A stretch of DNA of 64,000 nucleotides from contig JAZKZV010000006.1 in assembly GCA_045612845.1 (NCBI GenBank), forward strand, positions 1-64,000, given 5' to 3'. Both the position numbers and the translations under genes were made by a program. How positions within the stretch are numbered: position 1 is the first letter of the stretch; the number at the start of each line of letters is the position of its first letter. Origin of the DNA: Ornithomonoglobus_A sp045612845. Lineage in GTDB: Bacteria; Bacillota; Clostridia; UBA1381. The notes below the pieces were generated by a model. That model saw nothing but the letters and a program-made list of their open reading frames with translations. It was not told the DNA's origin and ran no database searches. Below, one piece after another: positions 43,627 to 54,684 of the stretch.

Positions 43627-45171
43627 TTATTTAATAAGGTTTGCCAACTTCATAAGCATTTGTGCTGTCTGTGCTCTTGTTGCTGTTCCCTTTGGTGCAA
43701 GCACGCCATCGCCCATACCTGAGATTATCTTTGCACCTGCTAATTTCTTTACTGCTTCTTGTGCATATGCGTTTACCTTGCCGAAGTCTGCAAAGTCTGC
43801 ATTTTCTGTGCCAAAGCTATAGCCCATTTTTGTTGCCGCTCTGTACATTACTGTGCACAGGTCTTCTCTTGACATTTTTTCGCCAAGACCAAACTCTGTG
43901 GCACTCTTACCTGTTAGTAGTCCGCTTGCATATGCCGAGCCGATATATGCTGCTGACCAGTGTCCGCCCGCAACGTCGCCGAATGGTGATGTTGCATTTG
44001 GATTATAGCTATTGAACGCTATTGATATTATCTTAGCAACTTGTTCTCTTGTTACTTCTTCGTTTGGCTCGAATGTATTGGCAGATGTTCCCTGCATAAT
44101 GCCATTCTTAACAACGTATTCTATGGCCTCGACTGCCCATTCTGCCTGTGCAACGTCTCTGTACTGGTTAAGAAGTGCACTGCCTGATGTATTAACTCCG
44201 CCAGGTGAAACAGGTGTTGGAGATGTTCCGCCATTACCGCCAATGTCAGTACCGCCTAACTGGCCGAATTGTGGTACACCCGGCTGACCGCCTGTAGCTG
44301 AAGTAACCGCTTTATTAAAGTCTATACGGAAATTCTTCATATCTGTATATACATCTTGTATAAATTGGTTACATACCTTCATCTTTTGTGCATCCGTCAT
44401 AGCAAGGTATGTTGTTGTATCTATCTCTGCAGGAGCATCGTATGTTTCGATAAGTGAGTTAACTGTTGATGCAACCATTGCATTTGGAAGAGCCGCCATA
44501 AATTCGAGCTCTGCTTTTGTTAAGTCCATAATGTCGCGGGCTTTATTTACTCTTGCAGTTCTTACGCTCTCGCCTTCAACAGGCTGTGCAAGTTGTATTC
44601 TTTCCTTGTAGTCTATCATATTCTGTGCAAGATATGATTGCTTTGTTGCAGCAAATGACGGGTCTGCACCGATTGACGGACCAAACTTAACAAGCTCTGC
44701 GTACATTGTTTCTTTTGGAACATTACCTGCTGCAAGCAAATCAACAAAATTGTAAACTGATTCTTTGTCTATAAACAGAAACTTAAACGGTTGTGCACTG
44801 TTTGCCGCGTAAACATCGTACATAACACCGGCTACACCGCCCTCTGCACCGGGTGCATTAAACTTAAATACAGCCTCGAATGTTTTTGTTCCGTCCTCTG
44901 CCTCTGTTACTGTTGCCGGTTGAACTATTATGTTCTGAAAACCTGGCTGGTTAGCATAGTTCTTACCGTCTGCAATTTCTACACGTGGGTCGGCATATTT
45001 TTCCACGTATATATCCGTGCCTGTTTCTCCTGCTGTAAGAGTTCCTGTTACAGTTACTAATGATTTATCAAAATCACTTACTACAACAGAATTTACAGTT
45101 GCCGCACTTGCACTTATGCCCATGGCTAAAATGCAAGCACTAATAATTGATAAAAAAAGTTTTTTGTTCAT
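43627..45171 (-). CDS. Surface protein with C-terminal SLH domains
   Basis: 514 residues. Signal peptide 1-23 (ending ASAATV); an N-terminal beta-sandwich about 27-135 of the same type as in the 1063-residue protein (SLVTVTGTLTAGETGTDIYV); a helical middle about 140-290; a Gly/Pro linker; three SLH repeats about 330-514 (EPNEEVTREQVAKIISIAF; EKMSREDLCTVMYRAA; PKGTATRAQTAQMLMKLA). It could link polysaccharide-active partners to the wall. RBS AAAAAAGGAGAGG. Confidence 0.88.
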   Translation of the reverse strand: MNKKLFLSIISACILAMGISASAATVNSVVVSDFDKSLVTVTGTLTAGETGTDIYVEKYADPRVEIADGKNYANQPGFQNIIVQPATVTEAEDGTKTFEAVFKFNAPGAEGGVAGVMYDVYAANSAQPFKFLFIDKESVYNFVDLLAAGNVPKETMYAELVKFGPSIGADPSFAATKQSYLAQNMIDYKERIQLAQPVEGESVRTARVNKARDIMDLTKAELEFMAALPNAMVASTVNSLIETYDAPAEIDTTTYLAMTDAQKMKVCNQFIQDVYTDMKNFRIDFNKAVTSATGGQPGVPQFGQLGGTDIGGNGGTSPTPVSPGGVNTSGSALLNQYRDVAQAEWAVEAIEYVVKNGIMQGTSANTFEPNEEVTREQVAKIISIAFNSYNPNATSPFGDVAGGHWSAAYIGSAYASGLLTGKSATEFGLGEKMSREDLCTVMYRAATKMGYSFGTENADFADFGKVNAYAQEAVKKLAGAKIISGMGDGVLAPKGTATRAQTAQMLMKLANLIK

Positions 45172-45308
45172 CTTTTTCCCTCTCCTTTTTTATTTATATA
45201 ATCAGGTATTTGTAAAATCGGCCCGGAATGAAGACTTCTTTCATTCCTCATTCTGCAATCGCCTCATTATATAAATTTGTAATTTTTAAGGTTGGGGGCA
45301 GGGCAATG

Positions 45309-45330
45309 CCTGCCCCTTAGCCTTAATTTG
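45309..45330 (-). terminator. Hairpin after the 3115-residue gene
   Basis: GGGGCAGG/CCTGCCCC stem with loop GCAATG (+ strand around 45295-45318), just downstream of the stop. The T-run is weak, so read-through into the next gene is possible. Confidence 0.45.
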
Positions 45331-45336
45331 TTTTTG

Positions 45337-48300
45337 TTATTGTGCCGGTGTTACCGGTGTTTCTTCAGGTGCACAATATGGCATTAGATTTGTCATATTA
45401 TCCCAAACGAATGCTTTTATTTTTGCAGCTCCGTTTGTTTGTAGATCAAATTCTTTGCTTATTGTGTCTTCTGCCTTAATTGTCTTTGTATCTGATACCC
45501 AAGCATCAATCATTCTGTTGTTCGCATCATATGCTGCAACTACAATTACAACCGGCTTTTCAACCGCTGTGATGTTTGTTACTGTTACATTTGATTCGTC
45601 AACTGCAACTGTAATTTCATCAATTTCTGTGTAGCTGTATGCAACAAGATTGTCGATTACAACGTATTCTGTGCCCGAAACATCAATACCGAATATACCG
45701 TTTTCGTGAACATCTTCCTCGTTACCGATGAATTCGCTCTGTAGCTTGTTATCTAAGAAGTACTTAGCAGCCTTTGAGTTCTTTTCAACTCTTACAGGAT
45801 ATTTAGCAGCCTGATGTGTTGATCTGTCAGGAATATCTGCCATAATTTCTGTGTTCCATGCCAAAGTATTATCCGGATCGAAGCTTTCGCCACTTTCAAC
45901 TACAGTAAAGCCGTTTTCTTCAAACAGATAATAAGCATCACCGAAGCTGATAGGTGTTGAATCTACTGTCTCGAAAGAAGTCTGAATACCTTCCTTAGTT
46001 AGATACTTCTTCTGAACAGTTGCATTCTTGATGTTCCATAGGTATCCGCCCTCGCAGCCTGTGAAGTTGCCTGAGTTATACCACATATTTATGTTTGGAA
46101 CTGCATCATAGTATGAACTGTTGAATGCTTCATCCTCCCATGTGCGATTTAGCACTGATGTATAAACAGTTGCATCGAACTCTACAATGTAATCATTATA
46201 GCTTGAAACTCCCGGTAGAGCAAGTGTTGCATCTCTTAGAAGATATGCTCCGTTACTAATCTCTGCTTTTGCAGTTGGAAGTTCTGTAATGTCGTTTGGT
46301 GAATCATCGTACATTACCATGATTTTATCTTCGTCAATACCTGAACCTGAGAAGTCTTCGTTAACAATTTCTGTTACTGAGAATGACTCTGAGTATGCTT
46401 TGTCTGTAAGAGCAAATTCTCTTGGCTCAAACTTTTCAGGAATTGTAAGTGTGTAAACCAAACCATTTACATTCATTCCGCCCTTTGGTACGATTGTTAT
46501 AAGTTCTTCGTCAACTGTAACGTCGAAGTCCTTATCTCTCTTATTTTCTACAAGAGTAATCTGGCTAAAGTCATCATCATCTACAAGAGGCTTGTCAAAT
46601 TCTACATAGATACCCTCAAGGTCTGCCCAGATATCTTTTACTGTGTAGATTTCTGTTGTCATATCATCAACATCTACTACTGCACAAGTTGTGATTACGA
46701 TATCATCTACTACTACAACGCTGTATGCGTCAGTTTCGATACCAAGTCTGCCCTTGTTGTCGCCAACAACTGCTTTTCTCTGGTCGATTGTTGTGCCTCT
46801 GTATTCCATAGCACCATTACCAAGACCTACAATACCTGCCATAACGTCTGATGCAGCACCTGTACCTGTTGAGTCGTAGTTTCTTAGTGCTACGTTGACT
46901 GCTTTTGCAGGAGCAGTTATTGTTGCAGTTGTGTATGGATACTCTACCTTTGCAGTATTGTCGCCAATCTTACCTGTGTATGGATTATTTGCTGTATCCT
47001 CGGCAAGCTTAACAACCTTTGAACCTACTGCATAAGTTTTTTGTAGTTCTGTATATTCTGCAGCTCTTGCGGTCCACTTATCTGCAAGCTCTGTGTTGCC
47101 TGCTGCTGTTGCTTCTTCAGCTTTCTTGGTTGCCGCTTTTGATAGTAGGTTATAGTATGAATAACCATAGTATTCTAACGGGTTCCAGAAGGTATTTACA
47201 TTCATACCAAGCTCAATCTTACCGCTTGTGATGTTTAGTCTGTTACCTGAGTGTAGCTGTACTGAAGGAGTTGTGTCTATTATGTGTTCAGGTAAGTTTT
47301 CAAGGTCCGGTGTCGGAAGATTTGATGTGCTCCATTGTGAGCCTGCATCTGCCGGTATAGAAACCTCGTTAAGTTTCTTATACAAGTTTACAAATGTTGT
47401 TTGTGCACCTGCTGTTGCATCGTAGTTATCATACTTGTTGATTTTTGCACTAATTGTTACATCTGTACCGATTTGGGCTGCTGCATGAGTGTAGATACCA
47501 CCCTCTGCACCGCCGCCGGCAATAACAAGCTTCTTACCCTCGCCAAAGCGCGCATCGTTTATGATTGCTGTACCTTTACCAAGGTAAAGCTTGCCATCTT
47601 GAAGATTCTTTGTACTTGTTGATAATTCGCTGTTTACTTCGTAGCTTTCGAAGTCTTCTTCCAATGCCTTTGTAACCTTAACATACTTCTCAACGTCGCC
47701 TACTGTTAACAGATAGTTCTTGTTAAGCTTGATTTGCTCGTCGAATATAAAGTGAAGAATGTTATTTTCTGAATCGAATTCAGTTTTTGCCTTAACCTTT
47801 TCGCCACGTGTTGTTGTAAAGGTTGCTTCTAATTGTGTAAATGAAGGAGCACTCTCAAATACAACATCTAAGCCATAAAGGTCTGCATATATGTTTGCAA
47901 TTTGAGCATCTGCAACATCATCTAATTCTTCTGATGAAGTAATAAGAATGTTATCCACAACAAGCATTGTGTCTGCTGATTCTACAGCTGCACCAAATGT
48001 ACCTGAGTATGTTGGAGCCAAAACATCAGGAACTGTAAGTGTTCTTGCAAACTTCAGGTTGCCTGCTACACCTGCATAACCGCTGAATTGGTTACCAACT
48101 GTTCTTACTGCGTGAGTAAGTGGTGTTGCCTTTGTATTTAGTGTGTATGCACCTGTTGTTGCATTAAATTCTGTAAATGTACCTATTGTTGTTGCTGCTG
48201 ATGTTTCAACTATATCACCATATGCACTTGTATCTTTATAGTTAAAGCCATAATCCTGCCAGCCTGAATATGAAACGCCCGATGTTGGTAACAATGATGA

Positions 48301-51300
48301 ACCATCTTCTGCTCTGTATCTTGATGTTGTCATAGAAAGCTTTGACTGCTTTGGACCTATTGACATAGCCTTTGCTTTGTATGGAACACCGTGACCGTCG
48401 ATATATACATATGCATATGACATTGAATTGTCGCTTGTGTCTATACTATATGTTTGTGTTTCGGCGCTGATTGTTACATCCTTATCCTTCCATGGAAGAT
48501 TTGATGCACTACCTGTTCCAAAACGAGCTGCACTGTCAAACAATACAAGCTTCTGGTCTGCTGCTGTTGCACCAAAGTCTGCGCTGTTTGTGATGTATGC
48601 TTTACCGTCTGCTGACCATGTTACACCATTATTTGTGAATGGGAACTTGGTCTTTGTTGTAAAGTCTCCGTCTGTTGCAGTTGTTTTGCCTGTTAAATCT
48701 GCGCTGTTGAAGTTTTCTTCAAATTCTTTAACAACTCTTACGTTTCTCTTTTCGCCATCTACGTCTACAACATAAACCTTACCATATTCGATAGCTTCGT
48801 TAAAGTGTAGTGTAATTATGTTAGCGTTTGCATCGTATTGAGTTGTTGTTTTTATTACATTACCCTTTAGGTCTGTAACCTTTGAGTTTGTTTGTTGTGC
48901 TATAGATGCAGGACCATTAAGTCTTACATCTACACCAAATGTATCGGCATAAACGCCCTTGATTGTTGCAGTTTCAGCATTTTCTACTTCTACGAAAGAT
49001 GTAACAAGCACATTATCGATTACAAGAATTGTACCAGCATTAGAAACGCCTGCTGCTATTCTGCCCGAATCTGAAGCCGATGGAGCAAGCTCGGTTGGTA
49101 CAGTTAATGTTCTCGCAAATGCCAGCTCGCCTGCTACACCTGCATAACCACTAAATTGGTTGCCAACTTTTCTAATTGCGTGTGTTAGTGTTGTTGCCTT
49201 TGTTGGTGCAGTTGTATATTTTGCTGTTGTTGAATCAAAATCGGTAAATGCACCTGATGTACCTGACGAAACGGTTGGTACAATATCGCCATATGCCTTG
49301 TCATCTTTATAAGTAAATCCGTAAGCTTGCCAGCCTGAATATTGTTGTCCTGTTATTGGATTGAAAGATGTTCCGTCTGCCTTTTTCGTTTCGCCTGCTG
49401 TCATAGAAAGCTTTGACTGTTTATCGCCTATAGAGAATGCCTTTGCTTTACCACTTGCGACTCTATGGTTGTCAATGTTAACATACGCATATGAAACAAT
49501 GCTCGATGTATCCATTGTGTAAGTCTGAGTTTCCGCACTGTAGGTTACATCTTTTCCTGACCACGGAACTGTTCCATCTGTTGCAAAGCTTGTATCTCCA
49601 CCAAACAACACAATCTTTTTGTCGGTTGGTGTTGCTCCAAAGCTTGGGTCATCTGTACTAAATACATAAGTTTTTGCTGTAGCTGACCATGTAACACCAT
49701 TACTTGTGTAACTTACTGCTTTACAGGTTTCAAAAGTTGGTTCTGTTTTTCCCTCTGGAACTGTTGCAGTTGTAAAGTCTGCATCGTTGAAGTTTGCTTC
49801 GTATTCTTTAACAACCTTTACCATCTTCTCGTAACCGTCTACTTCTATTGTGTAAACCTTATTAAGCTCGATTTTTTCGTCAAAGTGTAGGTGAAGGATG
49901 TTTTTGTTCTCGTCAAATTGAACTGAGATTTTAACCTCGTTACCATTTACATCTTTAACTGATGCATTTTCTTTCTGGTCAAGAGATGCTTCACCATCAA
50001 GTCTTAGGTCAACACCGTAAAGGTCAACATAAATGCTTTCAATCTCTGCATTTTCTGTAGTTGTAAGATTATCTTCTATTGTACATGTTGTAATAAGAAG
50101 ATTATCTACTACAGTAACACCTGTTGTACCTGCTTCTACACCAAGTCTTCCCTTTGATGCATTATCGCCTGTGTTATCAACAGCTCTTCTTATATCTACA
50201 GTTGTGCCGCCATATTGCATTGACTCACCGTTTAAGCCAACAAAGCCTGCCATTGCATCTGATGCGGTATTTGTACCTGTTAAGTCGTAAGTTCTAAGAG
50301 CAGCCTTGATGTTGCCTGCTGCAGGAGCTGTTATAGTTGCACCTGTGTATGGATAGTCAATAGCAGTATCGTTAGTGGTTATCATACCTCTGTATGGATT
50401 ATTTGATGTATCCTTAGCAAGGCTTATAACCTCTGAACCTACAGATGTTGAATCTCTTAGCTCTGCATAGTATGCCGCTCTTTCGGTCCATTGTGCTGCA
50501 ACTGCTTCGTCTGTTGCATCTTCTGCATTCTTAACTGCTTGCTCATAAAGGAATCTGTAGTTTGTATATGTCCAGTAGTCTTGGATTACATAGTTAGAAG
50601 ATACTGCGTTACCTACTGATATGCTGCCTTTTTCTATGCTAAGCTTGTTACCTGCACCTACATCCGGACCAATACCTGTTGTCCATTTTGTTGTAGGTTC
50701 TTCGGTAAGTGATGCGTATTGTTGTGGCGTATCTTCTTTACCAAATTTTGCATCTGTAGGAGAATATGCAGCAGTCGGTCTGTTTACACCGTTTATTCTC
50801 TTAAAGAAGTATGTAACCGGTGTGTCTTTACCGTTACGATATGTTGCAACATCTGCTGTGATTGTTGCTTCTGTACCAATACTTGCTGCTGGTAATGTGT
50901 AAACTCCTGCCTTTGCTTTTGTCAAAACAAGCTTTTTGTTTGTTGCGTTTGCACCAAAGCGAGTGTCTGTTGTAATAACTGTATCTGCGCTAAGGTTTAG
51001 CTTGCCATCTGCTATAGCTACTGCTGCAGTTGATGGCTCGGTACCTGCTTGTTGATTGTCGAAGTCTTCTTCTACAACTGTATTAACCTTAAAGTATTTA
51101 ACCTCGCTGCCAATTACAAGCTTGTAGTATTTATCTAATGTAATTTCTTCGTCAAATATTACGTGAACAATGTTTTTGTCTTCATCAAATACACGTGTTG
51201 CTTTAACTTCTTCATCACGTGTTGTTGTAACTCTAACCTCTTGTTGTGAGTATGACGGAGTATCGTCAAATACTACATCAACACCATAGATGTCGGCATA

Positions 51301-54300
51301 AATGGTCTGAATTTCTGCATCAGCAATATTGTCTGATACTTCTGATGAAGTAACAAGAATGTTGTCTACAACAAGCATTGCGTTTGTTGTATTAGGCAAG
51401 CCAAAACCAAGCATTCCCTGATTTTTTGACTTTATTGGAGGCTTTATAGTGTGTGCAAACGCCATATCGCCTGCAGTACCTGCATAACCGCTGTATTCAC
51501 CATCAAACGCTCTTATAGCGTGCTTAACAGTTGTTGCTTTTGTTGTTACGCCTTTGAATGTACCATCTTCTGTATTAAAGTCCAAAAGCTCACCCATTGT
51601 TGCATCATTTTCTATAATATCGCCCTTTACACCTGATTTATAAGAAAATGCATACTGCGCCCATTCTTTTGTATCGTATGTTTTGTCTTCAGCATTAGCA
51701 TACCATGTTTTTGAAAGCTTCGATTTATTTGGACCAATTGAGAAGCCTGCTGATGAATTAGGAACGCTATGCGAATCAACAAACATAAATGCAAGGTCAA
51801 ACGCATTCTCGTTTAAACTGTATATTTGTGTATCGGCACTGTAGGTAACCTTTTTATCTTTCCATGCACCTACCTCTGTTCTTACTGTTGTACTCTTTGG
51901 CTCAGCCGGATAATTTCCTCTGTGGAACAGTACAAGCTTCTGGTCTTCTGGTGAGGCATCCAAATTAACGTCATTTGTAATAAATGAACTACCTGAAAAA
52001 GTCCATTTTGTGCCATTTGATGCTACTACCGGAAATGTTTCTTTAAGGGATGTATAATCCTTTGTTGTTCCATTTTCTGTAGCAGTTGTTATTCCTGTAA
52101 ATGCTGCGCTGTTGAAGTCTTCTTCAAATTCCTTATTAACCTTTATAAGCTTTTCTACACCGTTAACGTTCATCTTATAACGCTTGCCGATTTCGATTGT
52201 GTTTACAAAGTGGATGTTAAGAATTTTTTCATTAGAATCGTATTCTGCTGTTACTTCTACATCATTACCTGACATATCTTCAACAGTTACATTTTGTATC
52301 TGTTCTAATGATGCAGGTGTTTCGAGTCTTATTTCTATACCATAGTTATCTGCATAGATATCCTCGTTTGTAAATTCTGCGTCAGAAACGTAGTTAGAAA
52401 CTTCTGATGAAGTAATAACAATGTTGTCTATTACCATCATTGTATCTGTGTCTCCAATGTCCGCACCAAACATTCCTCTGTATGAAAGGTCTACTTCTGA
52501 TGGCTCAGTTAGTGTATGAGCAAATGCCATGTTACCATATGAGCCTGCATAACCGCTGAATTGGTTACCTATTGTTCTTACAGCATGAGTAAGCTTTGTT
52601 GCTTTTTTGTTTACTGCATATGTACCTGTTGTCTTATCAAATGATGTAAATGAACCTGTTGTTGCTGTTGTAGCTGTTGTTACCACATCACCGTATGAGT
52701 TTTTGTCGCTGTATGGGAAGTTCCACTTTTGCCAGCCCTTTGATACGCCTATAACCGGAGCAAGTTCATCTACTCCGTTAGTTGTCATAGATAGCTTTGA
52801 TTGTGTTGGTCCAACAGAGAAGCCCATACTCTTTGCCGCAGCTCTTCCGTCAAAAACAGTACGTGCATATTGTATAGCATTGTTTGTACTTGCCGGATTT
52901 GTGCAATATGTTTGTGTTTCCATGCTGAAGGTTACGTCTTTATCCTTCCATGGAATTGTTTTTGTGTTAGAATAGCTCACATAATACTTTGAGTCTGTGT
53001 CAAACAACACAAGCTTCTGGTCATCTGATGCCGCATTAAGGTTAGGGTCATTTGTTACAAAAACCTTGCCTCCTACCGCAAATAGTATGCCATCTGTTTT
53101 ATACTCAAAAGCTGTTTTTGTTTCGAAGCTTCCGTCTGTTGCAGTTGTTTTGCCTGTTAAATCTGCACTTTCGAAGTTTTCTTCGAACTCTTTAACAACT
53201 CTTATGTATTTCTTTGTTCCGTTTATATCCAACACATACATTGTTTCGAGGTCTATTGCCTCTGTAAAATGTACATGAATGATATCATTTTCTTTGTCGT
53301 ATTCTGTTGTAACCTCAACGCCTGTTCCGTCGAGAGCTGTTACTGTTACATTTTCTTTTTGATTATCTGATGCAGGAGTTTCTACTCTTATGTCTACACC
53401 ATATTGGTCAACGTAGATATTTTCGTTTAGGATATCTGCATCAGGATAGTTGTCTTCTACTGTACAAGTTGTAATAAGAAGGTCATCTACTATTAAAACC
53501 GCTTTGGGTGCACTTTGTATGCCAACTCTTCCACCATTAGTAAGCGTGTTATGCTCTTCATTGTTTATAAGTGTACTGATATAAGCAGGTGTTTCTCCTT
53601 CATTTGCATAAAGCATTGTAACAACGTCTGCAACATCTTGGTCGTTATATTTTGTGTTTCCTGAAGCATATGCTCTCATTACTGTGTGGTGGTCTTTAAC
53701 AGTCGGTTGTGTGATTGTAATATCTTCGCCATCAGCATTTTTTGTATATGGATATGCCCATTCTGTACCGCTGTAGGTAGTATAGCCTGTTCCTGCACCA
53801 CTATCATTAACTGCTTTTTCTCTACCTATCAAACCATGGTAATAGCTTCCTGTACTGGTTGTTTTTGCTCCTGTTGCTGACTCATTATCCTGTGTTTTTT
53901 TATCACCATCCAAATCATCCGGATCCAAATAATAGTTAACATATCTTGGAGCTACATAGTTTATATTAAGTGATACGGCATTAAATATGCTCGTATATCC
54001 CCAGTCTCCGCTACCTGTATTCATTTGAGCAGGACCAAAGTTTCCCCAGTAGTTTGAACCGTTAAGATATGGGTTTATTACAGCTGATACTGTGGCATCT
54101 AATCCAACACCTGCCGCTGCAACAGTCAGTATGCTTGAGTTGTTTGTCAACAAAAGCTTCTTATTATTCGGTTCTGCACCAAAATCAGCTCTTTGTGTTA
54201 TTGCTGCATTCGCCAACACCTGTACCTTGCCACCCAAAGCAGACGACCAGATTGGTGTAAGACTATCAGGGTCTGGTTTTTGATAAGCTGTAAAGTCTGT

Positions 54301-54684
54301 TGATCCGTTTCCCTCGAATGTAAAGTTTTCGAAGTTTTCGTCTACAACTGTGTTAACTGTAATCTTCTTTTTTACGTTACCAATTGTAACATAGTACATC
54401 TCGTCGAGTACTATTTCTTCACCAAAGTCTATACGAAGAGTTTTTGTTTCTTCTGTAAACTCTGTTGTGAAGTCAACAGCTGAGCCGTCTATCTTTGATG
54501 TGATTTCAATATTAGAATATTCAGACTCTTCGGGTATTGAAGAGTAAACCACTTCTATACCAAAGCTGTCGGCATAAATCTTTGCGATTTGTGTTTCTTC
54601 TGCAATAGCGGTGAATGTAAATGATGTGAAAATCATTGCTGTTGCTACTATTGCTGATAGAATTCTCTTTTTGAGGTTTTTCAT
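45337..54684 (-). CDS. 3115-residue secreted protein of eight repeated modules
   Basis: Signal peptide about 1-27, then eight modules beginning near residues 33, 421, 775, 1127, 1550, 1910, 2264 and 2684. Each opens with an Ig-like segment (IYADSFGIEVVYS, IYVDQYGVDIRVE, IWADLEGIYVEFD) and a KxVKVVKEFEENF-type joint, followed by a concanavalin-like region that ends in VVDNILITSSEV or VVDDLLITTC. Modules fall into two subtypes that partly alternate. The C-terminus (about 3020-3115) carries KAFVWDNMTNLMPYC, shared with the 1063- and 993-residue proteins. It has very few cysteines, no SLH, no LPxTG and no catalytic motif. It is a paralogue of the gene at 1-3553. It probably forms a long adhesive or glycan-binding fibre (inference). 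Confidence 0.88.
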   Translation of the reverse strand: MKNLKKRILSAIVATAMIFTSFTFTAIAEETQIAKIYADSFGIEVVYSSIPEESEYSNIEITSKIDGSAVDFTTEFTEETKTLRIDFGEEIVLDEMYYVTIGNVKKKITVNTVVDENFENFTFEGNGSTDFTAYQKPDPDSLTPIWSSALGGKVQVLANAAITQRADFGAEPNNKKLLLTNNSSILTVAAAGVGLDATVSAVINPYLNGSNYWGNFGPAQMNTGSGDWGYTSIFNAVSLNINYVAPRYVNYYLDPDDLDGDKKTQDNESATGAKTTSTGSYYHGLIGREKAVNDSGAGTGYTTYSGTEWAYPYTKNADGEDITITQPTVKDHHTVMRAYASGNTKYNDQDVADVVTMLYANEGETPAYISTLINNEEHNTLTNGGRVGIQSAPKAVLIVDDLLITTCTVEDNYPDADILNENIYVDQYGVDIRVETPASDNQKENVTVTALDGTGVEVTTEYDKENDIIHVHFTEAIDLETMYVLDINGTKKYIRVVKEFEENFESADLTGKTTATDGSFETKTAFEYKTDGILFAVGGKVFVTNDPNLNAASDDQKLVLFDTDSKYYVSYSNTKTIPWKDKDVTFSMETQTYCTNPASTNNAIQYARTVFDGRAAAKSMGFSVGPTQSKLSMTTNGVDELAPVIGVSKGWQKWNFPYSDKNSYGDVVTTATTATTGSFTSFDKTTGTYAVNKKATKLTHAVRTIGNQFSGYAGSYGNMAFAHTLTEPSEVDLSYRGMFGADIGDTDTMMVIDNIVITSSEVSNYVSDAEFTNEDIYADNYGIEIRLETPASLEQIQNVTVEDMSGNDVEVTAEYDSNEKILNIHFVNTIEIGKRYKMNVNGVEKLIKVNKEFEEDFNSAAFTGITTATENGTTKDYTSLKETFPVVASNGTKWTFSGSSFITNDVNLDASPEDQKLVLFHRGNYPAEPKSTTVRTEVGAWKDKKVTYSADTQIYSLNENAFDLAFMFVDSHSVPNSSAGFSIGPNKSKLSKTWYANAEDKTYDTKEWAQYAFSYKSGVKGDIIENDATMGELLDFNTEDGTFKGVTTKATTVKHAIRAFDGEYSGYAGTAGDMAFAHTIKPPIKSKNQGMLGFGLPNTTNAMLVVDNILVTSSEVSDNIADAEIQTIYADIYGVDVVFDDTPSYSQQEVRVTTTRDEEVKATRVFDEDKNIVHVIFDEEITLDKYYKLVIGSEVKYFKVNTVVEEDFDNQQAGTEPSTAAVAIADGKLNLSADTVITTDTRFGANATNKKLVLTKAKAGVYTLPAASIGTEATITADVATYRNGKDTPVTYFFKRINGVNRPTAAYSPTDAKFGKEDTPQQYASLTEEPTTKWTTGIGPDVGAGNKLSIEKGSISVGNAVSSNYVIQDYWTYTNYRFLYEQAVKNAEDATDEAVAAQWTERAAYYAELRDSTSVGSEVISLAKDTSNNPYRGMITTNDTAIDYPYTGATITAPAAGNIKAALRTYDLTGTNTASDAMAGFVGLNGESMQYGGTTVDIRRAVDNTGDNASKGRLGVEAGTTGVTVVDNLLITTCTIEDNLTTTENAEIESIYVDLYGVDLRLDGEASLDQKENASVKDVNGNEVKISVQFDENKNILHLHFDEKIELNKVYTIEVDGYEKMVKVVKEYEANFNDADFTTATVPEGKTEPTFETCKAVSYTSNGVTWSATAKTYVFSTDDPSFGATPTDKKIVLFGGDTSFATDGTVPWSGKDVTYSAETQTYTMDTSSIVSYAYVNIDNHRVASGKAKAFSIGDKQSKLSMTAGETKKADGTSFNPITGQQYSGWQAYGFTYKDDKAYGDIVPTVSSGTSGAFTDFDSTTAKYTTAPTKATTLTHAIRKVGNQFSGYAGVAGELAFARTLTVPTELAPSASDSGRIAAGVSNAGTILVIDNVLVTSFVEVENAETATIKGVYADTFGVDVRLNGPASIAQQTNSKVTDLKGNVIKTTTQYDANANIITLHFNEAIEYGKVYVVDVDGEKRNVRVVKEFEENFNSADLTGKTTATDGDFTTKTKFPFTNNGVTWSADGKAYITNSADFGATAADQKLVLFDSAARFGTGSASNLPWKDKDVTISAETQTYSIDTSDNSMSYAYVYIDGHGVPYKAKAMSIGPKQSKLSMTTSRYRAEDGSSLLPTSGVSYSGWQDYGFNYKDTSAYGDIVETSAATTIGTFTEFNATTGAYTLNTKATPLTHAVRTVGNQFSGYAGVAGNLKFARTLTVPDVLAPTYSGTFGAAVESADTMLVVDNILITSSEELDDVADAQIANIYADLYGLDVVFESAPSFTQLEATFTTTRGEKVKAKTEFDSENNILHFIFDEQIKLNKNYLLTVGDVEKYVKVTKALEEDFESYEVNSELSTSTKNLQDGKLYLGKGTAIINDARFGEGKKLVIAGGGAEGGIYTHAAAQIGTDVTISAKINKYDNYDATAGAQTTFVNLYKKLNEVSIPADAGSQWSTSNLPTPDLENLPEHIIDTTPSVQLHSGNRLNITSGKIELGMNVNTFWNPLEYYGYSYYNLLSKAATKKAEEATAAGNTELADKWTARAAEYTELQKTYAVGSKVVKLAEDTANNPYTGKIGDNTAKVEYPYTTATITAPAKAVNVALRNYDSTGTGAASDVMAGIVGLGNGAMEYRGTTIDQRKAVVGDNKGRLGIETDAYSVVVVDDIVITTCAVVDVDDMTTEIYTVKDIWADLEGIYVEFDKPLVDDDDFSQITLVENKRDKDFDVTVDEELITIVPKGGMNVNGLVYTLTIPEKFEPREFALTDKAYSESFSVTEIVNEDFSGSGIDEDKIMVMYDDSPNDITELPTAKAEISNGAYLLRDATLALPGVSSYNDYIVEFDATVYTSVLNRTWEDEAFNSSYYDAVPNINMWYNSGNFTGCEGGYLWNIKNATVQKKYLTKEGIQTSFETVDSTPISFGDAYYLFEENGFTVVESGESFDPDNTLAWNTEIMADIPDRSTHQAAKYPVRVEKNSKAAKYFLDNKLQSEFIGNEEDVHENGIFGIDVSGTEYVVIDNLVAYSYTEIDEITVAVDESNVTVTNITAVEKPVVIVVAAYDANNRMIDAWVSDTKTIKAEDTISKEFDLQTNGAAKIKAFVWDNMTNLMPYCAPEETPVTPAQ
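49050..49810 (-). repeat. Module DNA nearly identical to 2470-3240
   Basis: Direct repeat partner of the first gene's first module; long identical runs such as CCAAAGCTTGGGTC in both. Same orientation. Confidence 0.8.
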
